Origin: Oxalobacteraceae bacterium UBA6704
GTDB lineage: Bacteria; Pseudomonadota; Gammaproteobacteria; Burkholderiales; Burkholderiaceae_D
Assembly (NCBI GenBank): GCA_002454505.1
Contig: DKJA01000053.1
Location: 783-64,782, forward strand
Reading direction: 5' to 3'
DNA: 64,000 bases
Numbering within the stretch: the first letter of the stretch is position 1; the number at the start of each line of letters is the position of its first letter. A program made the position numbers and the translations under genes. The notes below the pieces were generated by a model. That model was not told where the DNA came from. It saw only the letters and a list, made by a program, of their open reading frames with translations, and searched no databases. Below, one piece after another: positions 32,337 to 40,880 of the stretch.

Positions 32337-33049
32337 AAAAACCCATTGAAATGACCGTGTATTTCCGCAGCATCGGACACCTCGAGGTGGAGGAGATACT
32401 AAATGAGCTATATGTATTCAGTTCTGTGCTCGCATCGACTTCTTCCACGCTCACGGGCTGGCTGCTCAAGGGGAAATCCAGGGCGGACGCGTTTCTGTAT
32501 GAGGTGTTTGACGCGACCGGTCCCACGGCTGCGGCACTCGCAGTGTTAAACGAAAAATTGAAGAACGAAGTGGATCCTCGTATCGTCAGCATGTGGAATG
32601 GACATGATGATGATGGTGACGGCGCATCAATCAAATTCTTCGGCAGACTTGAACCGGCAGTCAGTCTGGTTTCGCTTAATACCGAATCCGATGCCTTTAC
32701 TGCCGACTGGAAAGCCGCTGCGGAGCTTGTGAAAAACGCGGCATCACTTTGGAAATCCTCAGGTGTATGTGTCGAGACGAGCGGTTACTTCGACAAGAAA
32801 ACGTTCAAGGACCGCCCCGGCATCGGCTGGATGCTTTATCTGCCCCGGGTACTCACCGTTCAACAGGTACCGGAGGCGCGCGCCCTCGTGCCGGTCCACG
32901 GTGCCGATAAAAAGCAGATCGGCACCATTGTCGTCAGCGTCACGGACGAGCCGTTCTCGGACGAGAACCCGGAGCATGTCAGGATCGCCAATGCCATCGA
33001 GATCCGCCTGGTCGACCAGGATCTGCTGCCCAGGTACGCGGAGCTCTGA
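32333..33049 (+). CDS. Immunity protein for the Tox-REase-5 effector (Imm52-type, TsiT-like)
   Basis: A 238-residue soluble protein without signal peptide, starting in an ATGA overlap with the nuclease gene. Context identifies it as the cognate immunity protein, and the general sequence fits the Imm52 family that accompanies Tox-REase-5 toxins (MTVYFRSIGHLEVEEIL near the start; GYFDKKTFKDRPGIGWMLYL in the second half). It would bind and block the nuclease in the producing cell's cytoplasm. The family call is from memory of the pairing and is less certain than the functional call. Confidence 0.75.
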   Translation: MKKPIEMTVYFRSIGHLEVEEILNELYVFSSVLASTSSTLTGWLLKGKSRADAFLYEVFDATGPTAAALAVLNEKLKNEVDPRIVSMWNGHDDDGDGASIKFFGRLEPAVSLVSLNTESDAFTADWKAAAELVKNAASLWKSSGVCVETSGYFDKKTFKDRPGIGWMLYLPRVLTVQQVPEARALVPVHGADKKQIGTIVVSVTDEPFSDENPEHVRIANAIEIRLVDQDLLPRYAEL

Positions 33050-33084
33050 CCGACAGCACCATTGCACGTGGATCGGCTGGCAGG

Positions 33085-34149
33085 CTACCCAGGTCCGTTC
33101 CCGGAGGTTGCCGGCACCGCCGGCACGCCCTGCCGGATGATCTCGGAAAACTGCGGCGACTCGCCATTGGCCCGTGCCCTATCCGTGATGTGGCCAGCCG
33201 CATGCAGCGTGGCGACATCCTTGCCGGGCGCCAGCGCGCCGAGGTCGTACAGATATTCCGGCAGGTAGCCGGAGGCGACGAGTCGGTAATCCATCGGCAG
33301 GCCGGGCACGATGTGGCGCGCCATGTCGAACACGATGGTGGTGCAGTTGGCCGTCAGCGTGTCATAGAAACGGGGCGCCTTGCGCAGCTGCGCCGCTTCA
33401 TCCACGTATGCCAGGAAGAGCGAGCGCATCGCAGCGGGCGTCATGCGCACGCTGTACAGGTAGACGTCTTCGCCGCGCACATTGGTGCGCACGCGCAGGA
33501 TGTCCCGCTCGTCGGCCGCGACCAGGCCCAGTTCGAACTGCTTGAAGAAGCCGGCGATCGCGGAAAACGCTTCGCCCTTTTCCTTGCGGATTTCAACGGA
33601 GAAGGCCACGTGCTCGATGCCGCCCTTGCCGTCGTCGAAGCCGAACGACACCAGCGTGTGCGCGATCGCGGGGCCCATCCAGTACGACACCGCCATGTCC
33701 ACCGAACGCAGTGCGGACAGCCGGTATTGCCTGGTCTCCCAGCGCGCATCGTAATCTTCGTCGGTGCGCCAGTTGAAATTGCGGACGTTTTCCAGCGTGA
33801 CCACGTCGCCGTCGATGCGGCCGGCCAGCTGGCGGGACACGTCGTCGGCCCATACGCGGTGGTTCGACGGTGCGATGGTGCTCCACCACGCCAGCAGCAG
33901 CGCCATTGCGACGATGGCGGCAACGAGCACTACCCGCGCGCGGCCACGCCAGGAGAAGATGATGGCGGCCAGCGCCGCCACTGCCCATGCGAGCGCCGCG
34001 GCGCCGTTGGCGGCCGCAGGCAATGGCAACCGATACCAGAGGGCCAGTGCGCCGAAGAGGCCGCACAGGAGCAGGGCCAGCGTGAAGGGGAGCAGGCCGG
34101 CCCAGTGGAGGGCGCGGCGCAAGGGCGATGCGGTGGTAGCTGGATGCAT
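33085..34149 (-). CDS. DUF4105 / Lnb-like membrane protein
   Basis: A 354-residue protein with three N-terminal hydrophobic segments (about 15-40, 48-66 and 72-88) and a large periplasmic domain. The domain carries the DUF4105 signature with the conserved Asn-Cys pair (YDTLTANCTTIVFDMAR) and an upstream histidine region (GGIEHVAFSVE). The fold is shared with Lnb, which transfers an acyl chain within lipoproteins and uses a catalytic cysteine and histidine. Whether this protein modifies lipoproteins is inference. It is read on the opposite strand to the T6SS island and lies next to mscS across a palindromic repeat. Confidence 0.8.
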   Translation of the reverse strand: MHPATTASPLRRALHWAGLLPFTLALLLCGLFGALALWYRLPLPAAANGAAALAWAVAALAAIIFSWRGRARVVLVAAIVAMALLLAWWSTIAPSNHRVWADDVSRQLAGRIDGDVVTLENVRNFNWRTDEDYDARWETRQYRLSALRSVDMAVSYWMGPAIAHTLVSFGFDDGKGGIEHVAFSVEIRKEKGEAFSAIAGFFKQFELGLVAADERDILRVRTNVRGEDVYLYSVRMTPAAMRSLFLAYVDEAAQLRKAPRFYDTLTANCTTIVFDMARHIVPGLPMDYRLVASGYLPEYLYDLGALAPGKDVATLHAAGHITDRARANGESPQFSEIIRQGVPAVPATSGNGPG

Positions 34150-34176
34150 ATTTTCAATGTGATGAGCCTATGGGTT

Positions 34177-34284
34177 GGGGACTGTCCCCCAAGGGGCCTG
34201 TCCCCGGGGTTGTTTTTGACTTGGCGACTGATCAAGCAAACTGCAACCCCGGGGACAGGCCCCATGAAGCCGGGGACAGTCCCC
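34177..34284. repeat. GGGGACAG-type inverted repeat (REP/BIME-like)
   Basis: A 108-bp palindromic unit. The left arm carries GGGGACTGTCCCC and GGGGCCTGTCCCCGGGGTTG; the right arm carries the reverse complements CAACCCCGGGGACAGGCCCC and GGGGACAGTCCCC. Arms are separated by about 25 bp. It fills the gap between two minus-strand genes, reaching the mscS stop codon. A shorter relative lies at 42571-42605. The layout is that of a bacterial interspersed mosaic element. Confidence 0.75.
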
Positions 34285-35921
34285 TACGCCGTCTCTGCTT
34301 CGGGTGCCTTGGCAAGCGACACTCCGCGCCGGCTGTCCGGCTGCAGGATCGTCTGCAGCGGGAAGGCCAGGCCGATGCTGGCCGCCTCGAACCGTTCGTA
34401 GATGGCGAGCAGCAGCTCCTCGCGGATCACCACGCTCTCGCCGAAATCGCGCACGTCGATGTATGAGAACACCTCGATGTCGAACGAGCGCTCGCCGATC
34501 CGCGCCAGCCGGGCGCGCGAGCCTTCGGCGATGTGGGCGTGGGTGGCCAGCACCTGCTGGACGATGCCGATCGCCTCGCGCAGCTTGACGGACGACGCGG
34601 TGTATTCGACCGCGATCACGGGATTGAACAGGAAGCGGTCGCGCGCGGCGAAATTCTCGATCTGCCGGGCCGACAGGTCGCCATTGGGAATCGTCACGAG
34701 CGTGCGTTCGCCGGTGCGGATGCGCGTCGAGCGGATGCCCACGTCTTCGACCGTGCCGACGATGTCGCCCGCCTTGACGAAGTCGCCGATCTGCAGCGGC
34801 CGGTCGGCAATCACGGTGACGCTGCCCACCAGGTTCTCCACCGTCTTCTGCGCGCCCAGCGCGAGGGCGATACCGCCGATGCCCAGCGCGGCGATGCCGG
34901 CCGTGACGTCGATGCCGAACGTGTCGAGCACCGCCACGCACGACACCGCGATCAGCAGCACCTTGACGGTGCGCCGCAGCAGCGTGATCACCGAGATCAC
35001 CTGCTGCCGCTGCCGGCCGTGGGTGCGGGCGATGGCCAGGTCGGCGATCGCATCGATCAGCCGCAGGCCGAACCACACAACGCCAACCACCGCCACCACG
35101 CCGGTGTAGCGCAGCAGCGCCTGCCGCGCGACGATCGACACGGGCAACTGGCCCGCCCAGCTGTAGAAGACGCCCACGGCAATCAGCAGGCTCAGTGGCG
35201 GCAGCGAGGCCTGGCCGAAGCGGAAGCTGCTGCTCGCGGCGGGATCGGCCACCAGGCGCCGCATGGCGCCCAGCACGATGGTGCACAGCAGCCACAGGCC
35301 GCCGAACGTCACCACGGCCAGGCCCATCAGCAGCAGCCAGTCCATCAGCGGCGCACCGGCGACGGAGATCCCGCTTTCCTTCGCCGCGTCGGCCGGCACC
35401 TGGTCGGTGGCCTTGACGAGCTGGGCGACCGTTTCGCGCGACACGCGCCACACCTGCTGGCCATCGTCCGGGCCGCGGGCCAGCAGCACCGGCACTTTCT
35501 CGCCCTTGACGGTGATCTCGCCCACGTCTTCGCGGTCGATGGCCAGGTCGTCGTCGATGCGGCCGGTGGCATCGTTGGACAGCGACGCGAACGGCTTCAG
35601 CGAGCCGCCGCTGTCGAGCAACACCAGCAGGCGGCGCGCCTGTTCCGGGCCGGCCACGCGCTGGCGGCCGGCACCGGCGGCGGGCTGGTCGAGGTAATCG
35701 GCGGCGCGGTCGAAGTCCTTCTGGCCCAGCGCTTCGAGCAGGCCGGACACGGCCGAGCGGGGCGTCTCGCGACCGAGCGGATCGGGATTGACGACGGCGG
35801 CAACGGTCTCGGGTTCGGGGGCCGCCAGGGCGGCGGCGTGCAGGCTGGCGACGGCCAGCAGCGGAATGAGCAATCGGCGCAGGATGTTTTTGACGAACAA
35901 GACGTTTCCTTTCACTTGCAT
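34284..35921 (-). CDS. MscS-family mechanosensitive channel
   Basis: A 545-residue MscS-like channel. A signal peptide (ending near ALAAPE) and a periplasmic domain of about 160 residues precede five or so membrane helices. The last helix is the glycine/alanine-rich pore helix (ALGIGGIALALGAQKTVENL), followed by the cytoplasmic beta domain (FVKAGDIVGTVEDVGIRSTR, TIPNGDLSARQIENF). The channel would open under membrane tension to release osmolytes. The extra periplasmic domain makes it longer than E. coli MscS and more like the YnaI/YbdG-size members. Confidence 0.9.
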   Translation of the reverse strand: MQVKGNVLFVKNILRRLLIPLLAVASLHAAALAAPEPETVAAVVNPDPLGRETPRSAVSGLLEALGQKDFDRAADYLDQPAAGAGRQRVAGPEQARRLLVLLDSGGSLKPFASLSNDATGRIDDDLAIDREDVGEITVKGEKVPVLLARGPDDGQQVWRVSRETVAQLVKATDQVPADAAKESGISVAGAPLMDWLLLMGLAVVTFGGLWLLCTIVLGAMRRLVADPAASSSFRFGQASLPPLSLLIAVGVFYSWAGQLPVSIVARQALLRYTGVVAVVGVVWFGLRLIDAIADLAIARTHGRQRQQVISVITLLRRTVKVLLIAVSCVAVLDTFGIDVTAGIAALGIGGIALALGAQKTVENLVGSVTVIADRPLQIGDFVKAGDIVGTVEDVGIRSTRIRTGERTLVTIPNGDLSARQIENFAARDRFLFNPVIAVEYTASSVKLREAIGIVQQVLATHAHIAEGSRARLARIGERSFDIEVFSYIDVRDFGESVVIREELLLAIYERFEAASIGLAFPLQTILQPDSRRGVSLAKAPEAETA

Positions 35922-36270
35922 GGCAATGCGGGGAGCGACCGGGCCGGGAGCCGGATCAGCAGTGTCCGCGGCATTGCGCGGAAGGGGATGGCCGGACGAA
36001 GGTTGTCCGTTTGATATGCACGTTTGATCGCGAGTATACCGGCCGATCGGCCGAGCCCGCGCACCGGATGGCCGCCCCGCGAAACAGCTTTATTCCCGGA
36101 GAACAGAAAGTTGTCATCTAAATACAACGGGCGGTACGGCAAATGGGGGAGGGTGTCATGCCGCGCTGGCCTGCCCATTTAAGTTAATCATAAGATAATT
36201 ACCGGGGCGGATATCGATGCCTCGCTGCTGTTCCCGGAATTTCCTTTGCACCATCACCCCTGGAGAATTC
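35922..36270. other. Divergent intergenic region between mscS and the PEP-CTERM pair
   Basis: This gap of about 350 bp holds no convincing gene. An 88-codon minus-strand frame (35912-36178) lacks recognisable sequence and a ribosome site. It contains a short palindrome CGGCCGATCGGCCG near 36042-36055. AT-rich stretches around 36180-36205 (for example TAAGATAATT) could serve as a promoter for the PEP-CTERM genes. No terminator or RNA gene was seen. Confidence 0.5.
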
Positions 36271-36843
36271 ATGCAAGCTTCGTCTCACCTGCGCCGCGCG
36301 CTGCTGGCGGCGGCCCTGCTGGCCGGCATGGCCAATTCGGCCAACGCCCACATCACAACTTTCACCGGCAACACCACCAGCGGCCCCACATGGACCCGCA
36401 TCGAGGAAGATCCGGGCAGCTGGAACCCGGACTTCGAATATCCCGGCACCACCTACCGCGCCTTCGACGTCAACATCCTGGAGGCGGGCAACCCGTTCAA
36501 TTTCTCCACCACGTGCAGCTTCGACTGCTCGATGTACATCTACACGGGCACCTTCGATCCGCTGGCGCCCACGGAGAACTTCTTCTACGCCAACGGCAAC
36601 TACGTGGGATGGTCGACGGCAGCCTTCGGCGGGCCGCTGGATCCGGGCCACTACACGCTGGTGATCACCGGCGAAGACGCCACGCAATCGGGCTTCTTCA
36701 GCACGACGATTTCCGGCCCCGGCGCGTTCACGGTGACGGCGATTGCCGCCGTGCCGGAACCCTCCACGTGGCTGATGCTGGGTGCCGGCCTGCTTGGCGT
36801 CGGCGCTGCAGCCCGCCGCCGCAAATCCCTGCCTGCCCAATAA
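36271..36843 (+). CDS. PEP-CTERM sorting-signal protein, paralogue 1
   Basis: A 190-residue exported protein with a signal peptide (LAAALLAGMANSANA). A roughly 130-residue beta-rich domain (FSTTCSFDCSMYIYTGTFDP region) follows. The C-terminal PEP-CTERM signal reads VPEPSTWLMLGAGLLG, then an Arg-rich end (ARRRKS). Such tails are recognised by an exosortase for delivery to the cell surface or exopolysaccharide. A GGAG ribosome site supports this ATG. The next gene is a diverged copy with the same layout. Confidence 0.87.
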   Translation: MQASSHLRRALLAAALLAGMANSANAHITTFTGNTTSGPTWTRIEEDPGSWNPDFEYPGTTYRAFDVNILEAGNPFNFSTTCSFDCSMYIYTGTFDPLAPTENFFYANGNYVGWSTAAFGGPLDPGHYTLVITGEDATQSGFFSTTISGPGAFTVTAIAAVPEPSTWLMLGAGLLGVGAAARRRKSLPAQ

Positions 36844-36853
36844 GGAGAACCCG

Positions 36854-37408
36854 ATGACACTCGCACAGATCTTCCGCTCCGCCTGCATGGCGGCCCTGCT
36901 GCTGGCCGGCGCCGTACAGCAGGCCAGCGCCGATGTCGTCACGGTCACCGGCGACACCACCGGCGGCCCCACGTTCTACCGGCCCAGCGACTGGGGCGGC
37001 CCCGGTCCGCTGATCACCGCCACGCCTTACCAGGCGTTCGACGTGACGGTATCGGCCAGCGACTGGCAATACACCTTCATCACGCACTGCGAATTCAACT
37101 GCGCATCGTTCTTCTACCAGGACAGCTTCAATCCCGAGAATCCGCTGCAGAACCTGATGGGGGCGGATGGCCACAGCGGCTGGAACCTGACGGCAATGAT
37201 GGCGGCCATGGAGCCAGGGCGCCACTACGTCTACGTGGTGGCCGGCTACGGCGGCGAAGACGACTTCGGCCAGTTCAGCATCACCGCCGGCGGCAGTGGC
37301 GCGATCAGCATCAGCGCCGTGCCGGAGCCGTCGGCCGCCCTGATGCTGCTGGCGGGGCTGGCCGGCGTGGGCGTGCTGGCGCGGCGCCGGGTTCCGTTGG
37401 CCAGCTAA
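36854..37408 (+). CDS. PEP-CTERM sorting-signal protein, paralogue 2
   Basis: A 184-residue protein with the same plan as the preceding one: signal peptide (MAALLLAGAVQQASA), a domain beginning VVTVTGDTTGGPTFYRPSDW, and a PEP-CTERM tail (VPEPSAALMLLAGLAGVGVL, then ARRR). The pair share motifs such as TGxTTxGPT, YxAFDV and a CxFxC segment, so they are a tandem duplication that has diverged. It has an AAGGAG ribosome site and lies 10 bp after the first copy. Confidence 0.87.
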   Translation: MTLAQIFRSACMAALLLAGAVQQASADVVTVTGDTTGGPTFYRPSDWGGPGPLITATPYQAFDVTVSASDWQYTFITHCEFNCASFFYQDSFNPENPLQNLMGADGHSGWNLTAMMAAMEPGRHYVYVVAGYGGEDDFGQFSITAGGSGAISISAVPEPSAALMLLAGLAGVGVLARRRVPLAS

Positions 37409-37514
37409 CCTAGCGCGCGCACGCCTGAACCGTGCGCGCCGGTGCCGGGTGTAGCATGGGGTTCGGCCGGCCGATGACGCCGGCCTCTTCCGAACCACAG
37501 GAAAGGACCCCGTT

Positions 37515-38498
37515 TTGACGCAACGCTATCAACCGATCACGCGCCTGGGCCTCGGCGGCACCGGGCTGGGCGACATGTACCACACCACCAGCGATGACGC
37601 CGCCCGCGCCACCGTCGATGCCGCGTGGGATGCCGGCATCCGTTATTTCGACACGGCGCCGCACTACGGCACCGGCCTGTCCGAACACCGGCTCGGCCAG
37701 GCGCTGCGCAACCGTCCCCGCGACGAGTACACGCTGTCCACCAAGGTGGGCCGGCGGCTGGTGCCCGACCAGGCGGGCGAGATCGCCGATCCCTTCGTGT
37801 CCACGATGCCGTTCAAGCGGGTGATCGACTACACCGCCGATGGCGCGCGCCGCGCCGTCGAAGACAGCCTGCAGCGCCTCGCGCTGGGCCGCATCGACAT
37901 CGTCTACGTGCACGACCTGTCGCGCGAAGCCGTCGGCGACCGGTTCGAGGAATACTTCCGCATCGCGGCCGGCCCCGGCGGTGCGTTCGAAGGCCTCGTC
38001 AGGATGCGCGAGGAAGGCATCATCAAGGGCTGGGGGCTGGGCGTGAACACCGTCGAACCGTGCCTGCGCGCGCTGCAGCAGTCGGACCCGGACATCTTCC
38101 TGCTGGCCGGCCGCTACACGCTGATGGAGACCACGCCGCTGGCGGAGCTGTTCCCGCTGTGCGCCGAGCGCGGCGCCCACGTGGTGCTGGGCGGGCCGTT
38201 CAACTCCGGCTTCCTGGCCGGCGGCGACCATTACGATTACGCGCCGGCCAAGCCGGAGCAGGTCGCGCACCGCGAGCGCCTGCGCCAGGTGGCGGCCCGC
38301 CACAATGTGGACCTGGCGGCTGCGGCATTGCAGTTCGGCGCGGCCCACCCGGTGGTTGCCGCCACGATTCCCGGCGCCAGCAGCCCGGAACACCTGCGCC
38401 GCAATGCCGCACTGATCGCCGCAAGCATTCCCGCGCAATTCTGGCAGGAATTGCTGGCCGAGGGACTGGTGCCGGCGGAAGCGCCGCTGCCGGGCTGA
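37515..38498 (+). CDS. Aldo/keto reductase (aldose dehydrogenase-like)
   Basis: A 327-residue aldo/keto reductase, close to the D-threo-aldose / L-fucose 1-dehydrogenase group (LGLGGTGLGDMYHT at the N-terminus). The tetrad reads D46 and Y51 (YFDTAPHYG), K77 (LSTKVGR) and H133 (VYVHDLSRE). It starts at TTG with an AAGGA site. No signal peptide. It is 106 bp downstream of the PEP-CTERM pair; functional connection to them is not evident. Role is probably oxidation of a free sugar such as fucose or galactose. Confidence 0.85.
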   Translation: MTQRYQPITRLGLGGTGLGDMYHTTSDDAARATVDAAWDAGIRYFDTAPHYGTGLSEHRLGQALRNRPRDEYTLSTKVGRRLVPDQAGEIADPFVSTMPFKRVIDYTADGARRAVEDSLQRLALGRIDIVYVHDLSREAVGDRFEEYFRIAAGPGGAFEGLVRMREEGIIKGWGLGVNTVEPCLRALQQSDPDIFLLAGRYTLMETTPLAELFPLCAERGAHVVLGGPFNSGFLAGGDHYDYAPAKPEQVAHRERLRQVAARHNVDLAAAALQFGAAHPVVAATIPGASSPEHLRRNAALIAASIPAQFWQELLAEGLVPAEAPLPG

Positions 38499-38563
38499 CG
38501 CGCCAAGGCTGTCGGCAAACTTTACAGCTCAGCAGTAAAAACGGTCACTATTCAAAGTGACGT

Positions 38564-38577
38564 TTGATAAAAATCAA
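38564..38577. promoter_or_regulatory. FNR/Anr-type box upstream of a PEP-CTERM gene
   Basis: TTGAT-AAAA-ATCAA is a perfect match to the TTGAT-N4-ATCAA consensus of the oxygen-responsive regulators FNR/Anr. It lies 65 bp upstream of the PEP-CTERM start codon. A GCTAAT at 38598-38603 could be the -10; this would place the box about 40 bp before the transcription start, the usual activating position. A TATAGT at 38583-38588 is a competing -10 and would imply a different effect. Confidence 0.5.
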
Positions 38578-38641
38578 TACGTTATAGTTGTCGGCATGCT
38601 AATTGCTCTGCGCTGCGTTCTTCTTAAAAATGGAACGCACA

Positions 38642-39430
38642 ATGAACTCAGTCGTAAAACTTGGTGTACGCAGTCTGGCCGCCTGCGCGGTGGTGTTGCT
38701 GGGCTGGTCCTCTGCGCAGGCGCAGGGGTTTGAAACCGGCCTGCCGGGCGGCTGGCAATGCACCGGCACCTGCGGCACCGCCGGCGCCGACGGCGACGTG
38801 ACGCTGGCCCCGTCCGGCGGCACGAACTACGGTTATATCTCCACCTACAACGGTGCCGAGACGGTATCGCTGCCGGGCGTGACCGATGGCGAGCGCGTCA
38901 CCAACGGTTCGCGCCTCGTCTCGACGCTGTTCAATGCCACGGCTGGCCAGGCGCTCGACTTCCGCTTCAACTACATCACCAGCGATGGCTCCGAGTACAC
39001 CGACTTCGCGTGGGCCCGCCTGCTGGACAGCAATGGCGAGCAGGTCGCGCTGCTGTTCACCGCGCGCACCACGCCGGCGGGTTCCGCCATTCCCGGCTTC
39101 GACATGCCGGCCGCGGATGCCACGCTGACCCCGCTGCAGGTTGACATCGTCGGCGGCGCGCCTTCGTGGAGCCCGCTGGGCGAGGATTCCGGCACGTGCT
39201 ACGACCTGGGTTGCGGCTACACGGGCTGGATCGCTTCGTCGTACGAGATCGCATCGGCCGGCCAGTACTACCTGGAATTCGGCGTCGTCAACTGGGACGA
39301 TACCGCCTACCAGTCCGGCCTCGCCTTCGACGGCGTCACCTTGGGCGGCGTGCCGCTGCCCGTGCCGGAACCGCAGACCTACCTGATGCTGCTGGCCGGC
39401 TTCGCGCTGCTGGCGCGCCGCCTGCGCTGA
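38642..39430 (+). CDS. PEP-CTERM sorting-signal protein
   Basis: A 262-residue exported protein. A signal peptide (ACAVVLLGWSSAQAQG) leads into a beta-rich domain that begins FETGLPGGWQCTGTCG and contains further aromatic/acidic motifs (TSDGSEYTDFAWARLLD). This type of N-terminus is common in lectin-like choice-of-anchor domains. The tail is a PEP-CTERM signal (VPEPQTYLMLLAGFALL, then ARRLR). In-frame ATGs at 38603 and 38630 are possible but would add residues before the signal peptide. It is unrelated in sequence to the tandem pair upstream. Confidence 0.87.
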   Translation: MNSVVKLGVRSLAACAVVLLGWSSAQAQGFETGLPGGWQCTGTCGTAGADGDVTLAPSGGTNYGYISTYNGAETVSLPGVTDGERVTNGSRLVSTLFNATAGQALDFRFNYITSDGSEYTDFAWARLLDSNGEQVALLFTARTTPAGSAIPGFDMPAADATLTPLQVDIVGGAPSWSPLGEDSGTCYDLGCGYTGWIASSYEIASAGQYYLEFGVVNWDDTAYQSGLAFDGVTLGGVPLPVPEPQTYLMLLAGFALLARRLR

Positions 39431-39449
39431 GCCGTTACCCGCCGTTGCA

Positions 39450-39863
39450 ATGAGCCAGCGTGCCGGCCACGATGTGCCGCAGGTGCCGTCCGTGCAGGAC
39501 AGGCTGCTCGGTGAAATCGCCCGCAGCGAAGCGGCGCTGCTGCCGGTGCGCCTGCACTGGCAGCGCCGCTATGCGGCCGGCATGCGCACGGCTTTCGTCA
39601 GCAGTGCGCTGGCGGCGGGGGTGCCGCAGCTGATGTCGGTGGGCACGGCTGCCGCGCGCACGCAGGTGGCGCTGACGCTGGCGGTGGTGGCGGCCGGTGC
39701 CGCGGCCGGCGGCGGCGTCGCCTGGTTCAGCCGGCGCAATCACCTGGCAAGGGAAGCGCGGGCGCAGGCGTTGCTGGCCAGTCTGGCAACGCACGAAGAC
39801 GGCGCCTGCTGCGACGCCGCTGCCGCCGGCTATCTGGCGGCGTTGAACAACCGGCCGATCTGA
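39450..39863 (+). CDS. Small membrane protein, unknown function
   Basis: A 137-residue protein with two hydrophobic stretches (about 46-65 and 72-92) and no recognised domain. The N-terminal part is amphipathic (RLLGEIARSEAALL), and a double cysteine (GACCDAAAAGYLAAL) lies near the end. It begins 19 bp after the PEP-CTERM gene and ends 4 bp from the convergent LysR gene. The coding potential is moderate; it fills the gap between two clear genes in the frame with the most natural composition. Confidence 0.5.
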   Translation: MSQRAGHDVPQVPSVQDRLLGEIARSEAALLPVRLHWQRRYAAGMRTAFVSSALAAGVPQLMSVGTAAARTQVALTLAVVAAGAAAGGGVAWFSRRNHLAREARAQALLASLATHEDGACCDAAAAGYLAALNNRPI

Positions 39864-39867
39864 AGGA

Positions 39868-40845
39868 TCAGCCGGCAAACGGCGCGGCCACCGCTTCCAG
39901 TTCCCGGCGCAGCCACAGCGCGCCCGGATCGTCGTCGCTGCGGGGATGCCACGCCATGCACAGCGTAAACGTCGTGATGGGAAACGCCAGCTCCACCAGT
40001 TCCACGTCGGCCTGCAGTGCCGTGCACACCTGCGCCGGCAACGTGCAGACGAGGTCGCTCGCGCGCAGCAGCGCGGGCACGGCGGAAAAATCGCGCACGG
40101 CCATCGTCACATGGCGCGAATGGCCCTGCCGATAAAGCTGTTCGTCGATATAACCCTGCAGGCTGCTTTCGCGCGCCACATTGATGTGGTCGAGCGTGCA
40201 GTATTCTTCCAGCGTCACCGGCGCCGTGCCGCGCGGATGCCCGCGCCGCTGCGCCAGCACGTGCGGCGTGGTCAGCAGGTTGGCGATGCGCAGGCCGGGC
40301 GGCAGCAGGCAGGCGGCGCTGATGCACACGTCGATATCGCCTTTTTCCAGCTGGCTGGCCAGCTTGCTGGACCCCGTTTCGGCCACGACGATCTTCAGTT
40401 CGCGGTTGCCGAGCGCCTGCACCCGGCCCGTCAGCGCCGGGATCAGCATCGCCGCCGCCGTGTTCGACGCCGCGATATTGAAGCACCGCGCATGGCTTTC
40501 CGGCACGAATTCGTCGACATCGAAGCGCACCGCCGCGGACAGCGTGGCCAGCGCCGGCTGCAGCCGCCGGTGCAGGCTCAACGCAAACTGCGACGGCACC
40601 AGGCCCCGTCCGTTGCCGGAGGGAACCAGCAGTGGATCGTCGAACAAGGTGCGCAACCGTGCCAGCTGGGTGGACAGCGCCGGCTGGCTGACGTGCAGCC
40701 GGGCGGCCGCGCGGGTGACGTTGCACTCTTCCAGCAGAACGTCCAGCGAGACGAGCAGCGGCAGGTCGGCGCCGCGCAACGGCAGCGGCAGGTGGCGCAC
40801 CAGCGCGGGAACGGCGGAAGCAAAGGGGTCGGTGACGGTACTCAT
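39868..40845 (-). CDS. LysR-family regulator (NodD-like)
   Basis: A protein of about 325 residues from the ATG at 40845; an ATG 14 codons earlier also exists. The winged helix-turn-helix is in residues 30-85 (NVTRAAARLHVSQPALSTQL), followed by a typical effector-binding domain (SNTAAAMLIPALTGRVQALG). Features such as SLDVLLEECNVTRAA and the long hinge resemble the NodD/LinR-like LysR branch. It follows the ECF sigma gene on the same strand, 35 bp away from this start. Its target is unknown. Confidence 0.85.
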   Translation of the reverse strand: MSTVTDPFASAVPALVRHLPLPLRGADLPLLVSLDVLLEECNVTRAAARLHVSQPALSTQLARLRTLFDDPLLVPSGNGRGLVPSQFALSLHRRLQPALATLSAAVRFDVDEFVPESHARCFNIAASNTAAAMLIPALTGRVQALGNRELKIVVAETGSSKLASQLEKGDIDVCISAACLLPPGLRIANLLTTPHVLAQRRGHPRGTAPVTLEEYCTLDHINVARESSLQGYIDEQLYRQGHSRHVTMAVRDFSAVPALLRASDLVCTLPAQVCTALQADVELVELAFPITTFTLCMAWHPRSDDDPGALWLRRELEAVAAPFAG

Positions 40846-40880
40846 GGATTGGGCGCTCTGTCGGATGACAACAAGTAAGT

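Noticed and set aside
35912..36178. An 88-codon minus-strand frame upstream of mscS
   Set aside because: No ribosome site, no recognisable sequence, and it overlaps the likely promoter region.
36236..36249. A GG-N10-GC arrangement resembling a sigma-54 promoter before the first PEP-CTERM gene
   Set aside because: The -24 element matches poorly (CGGAAT against TGGCAC) and the start site would fall almost on the ribosome site.
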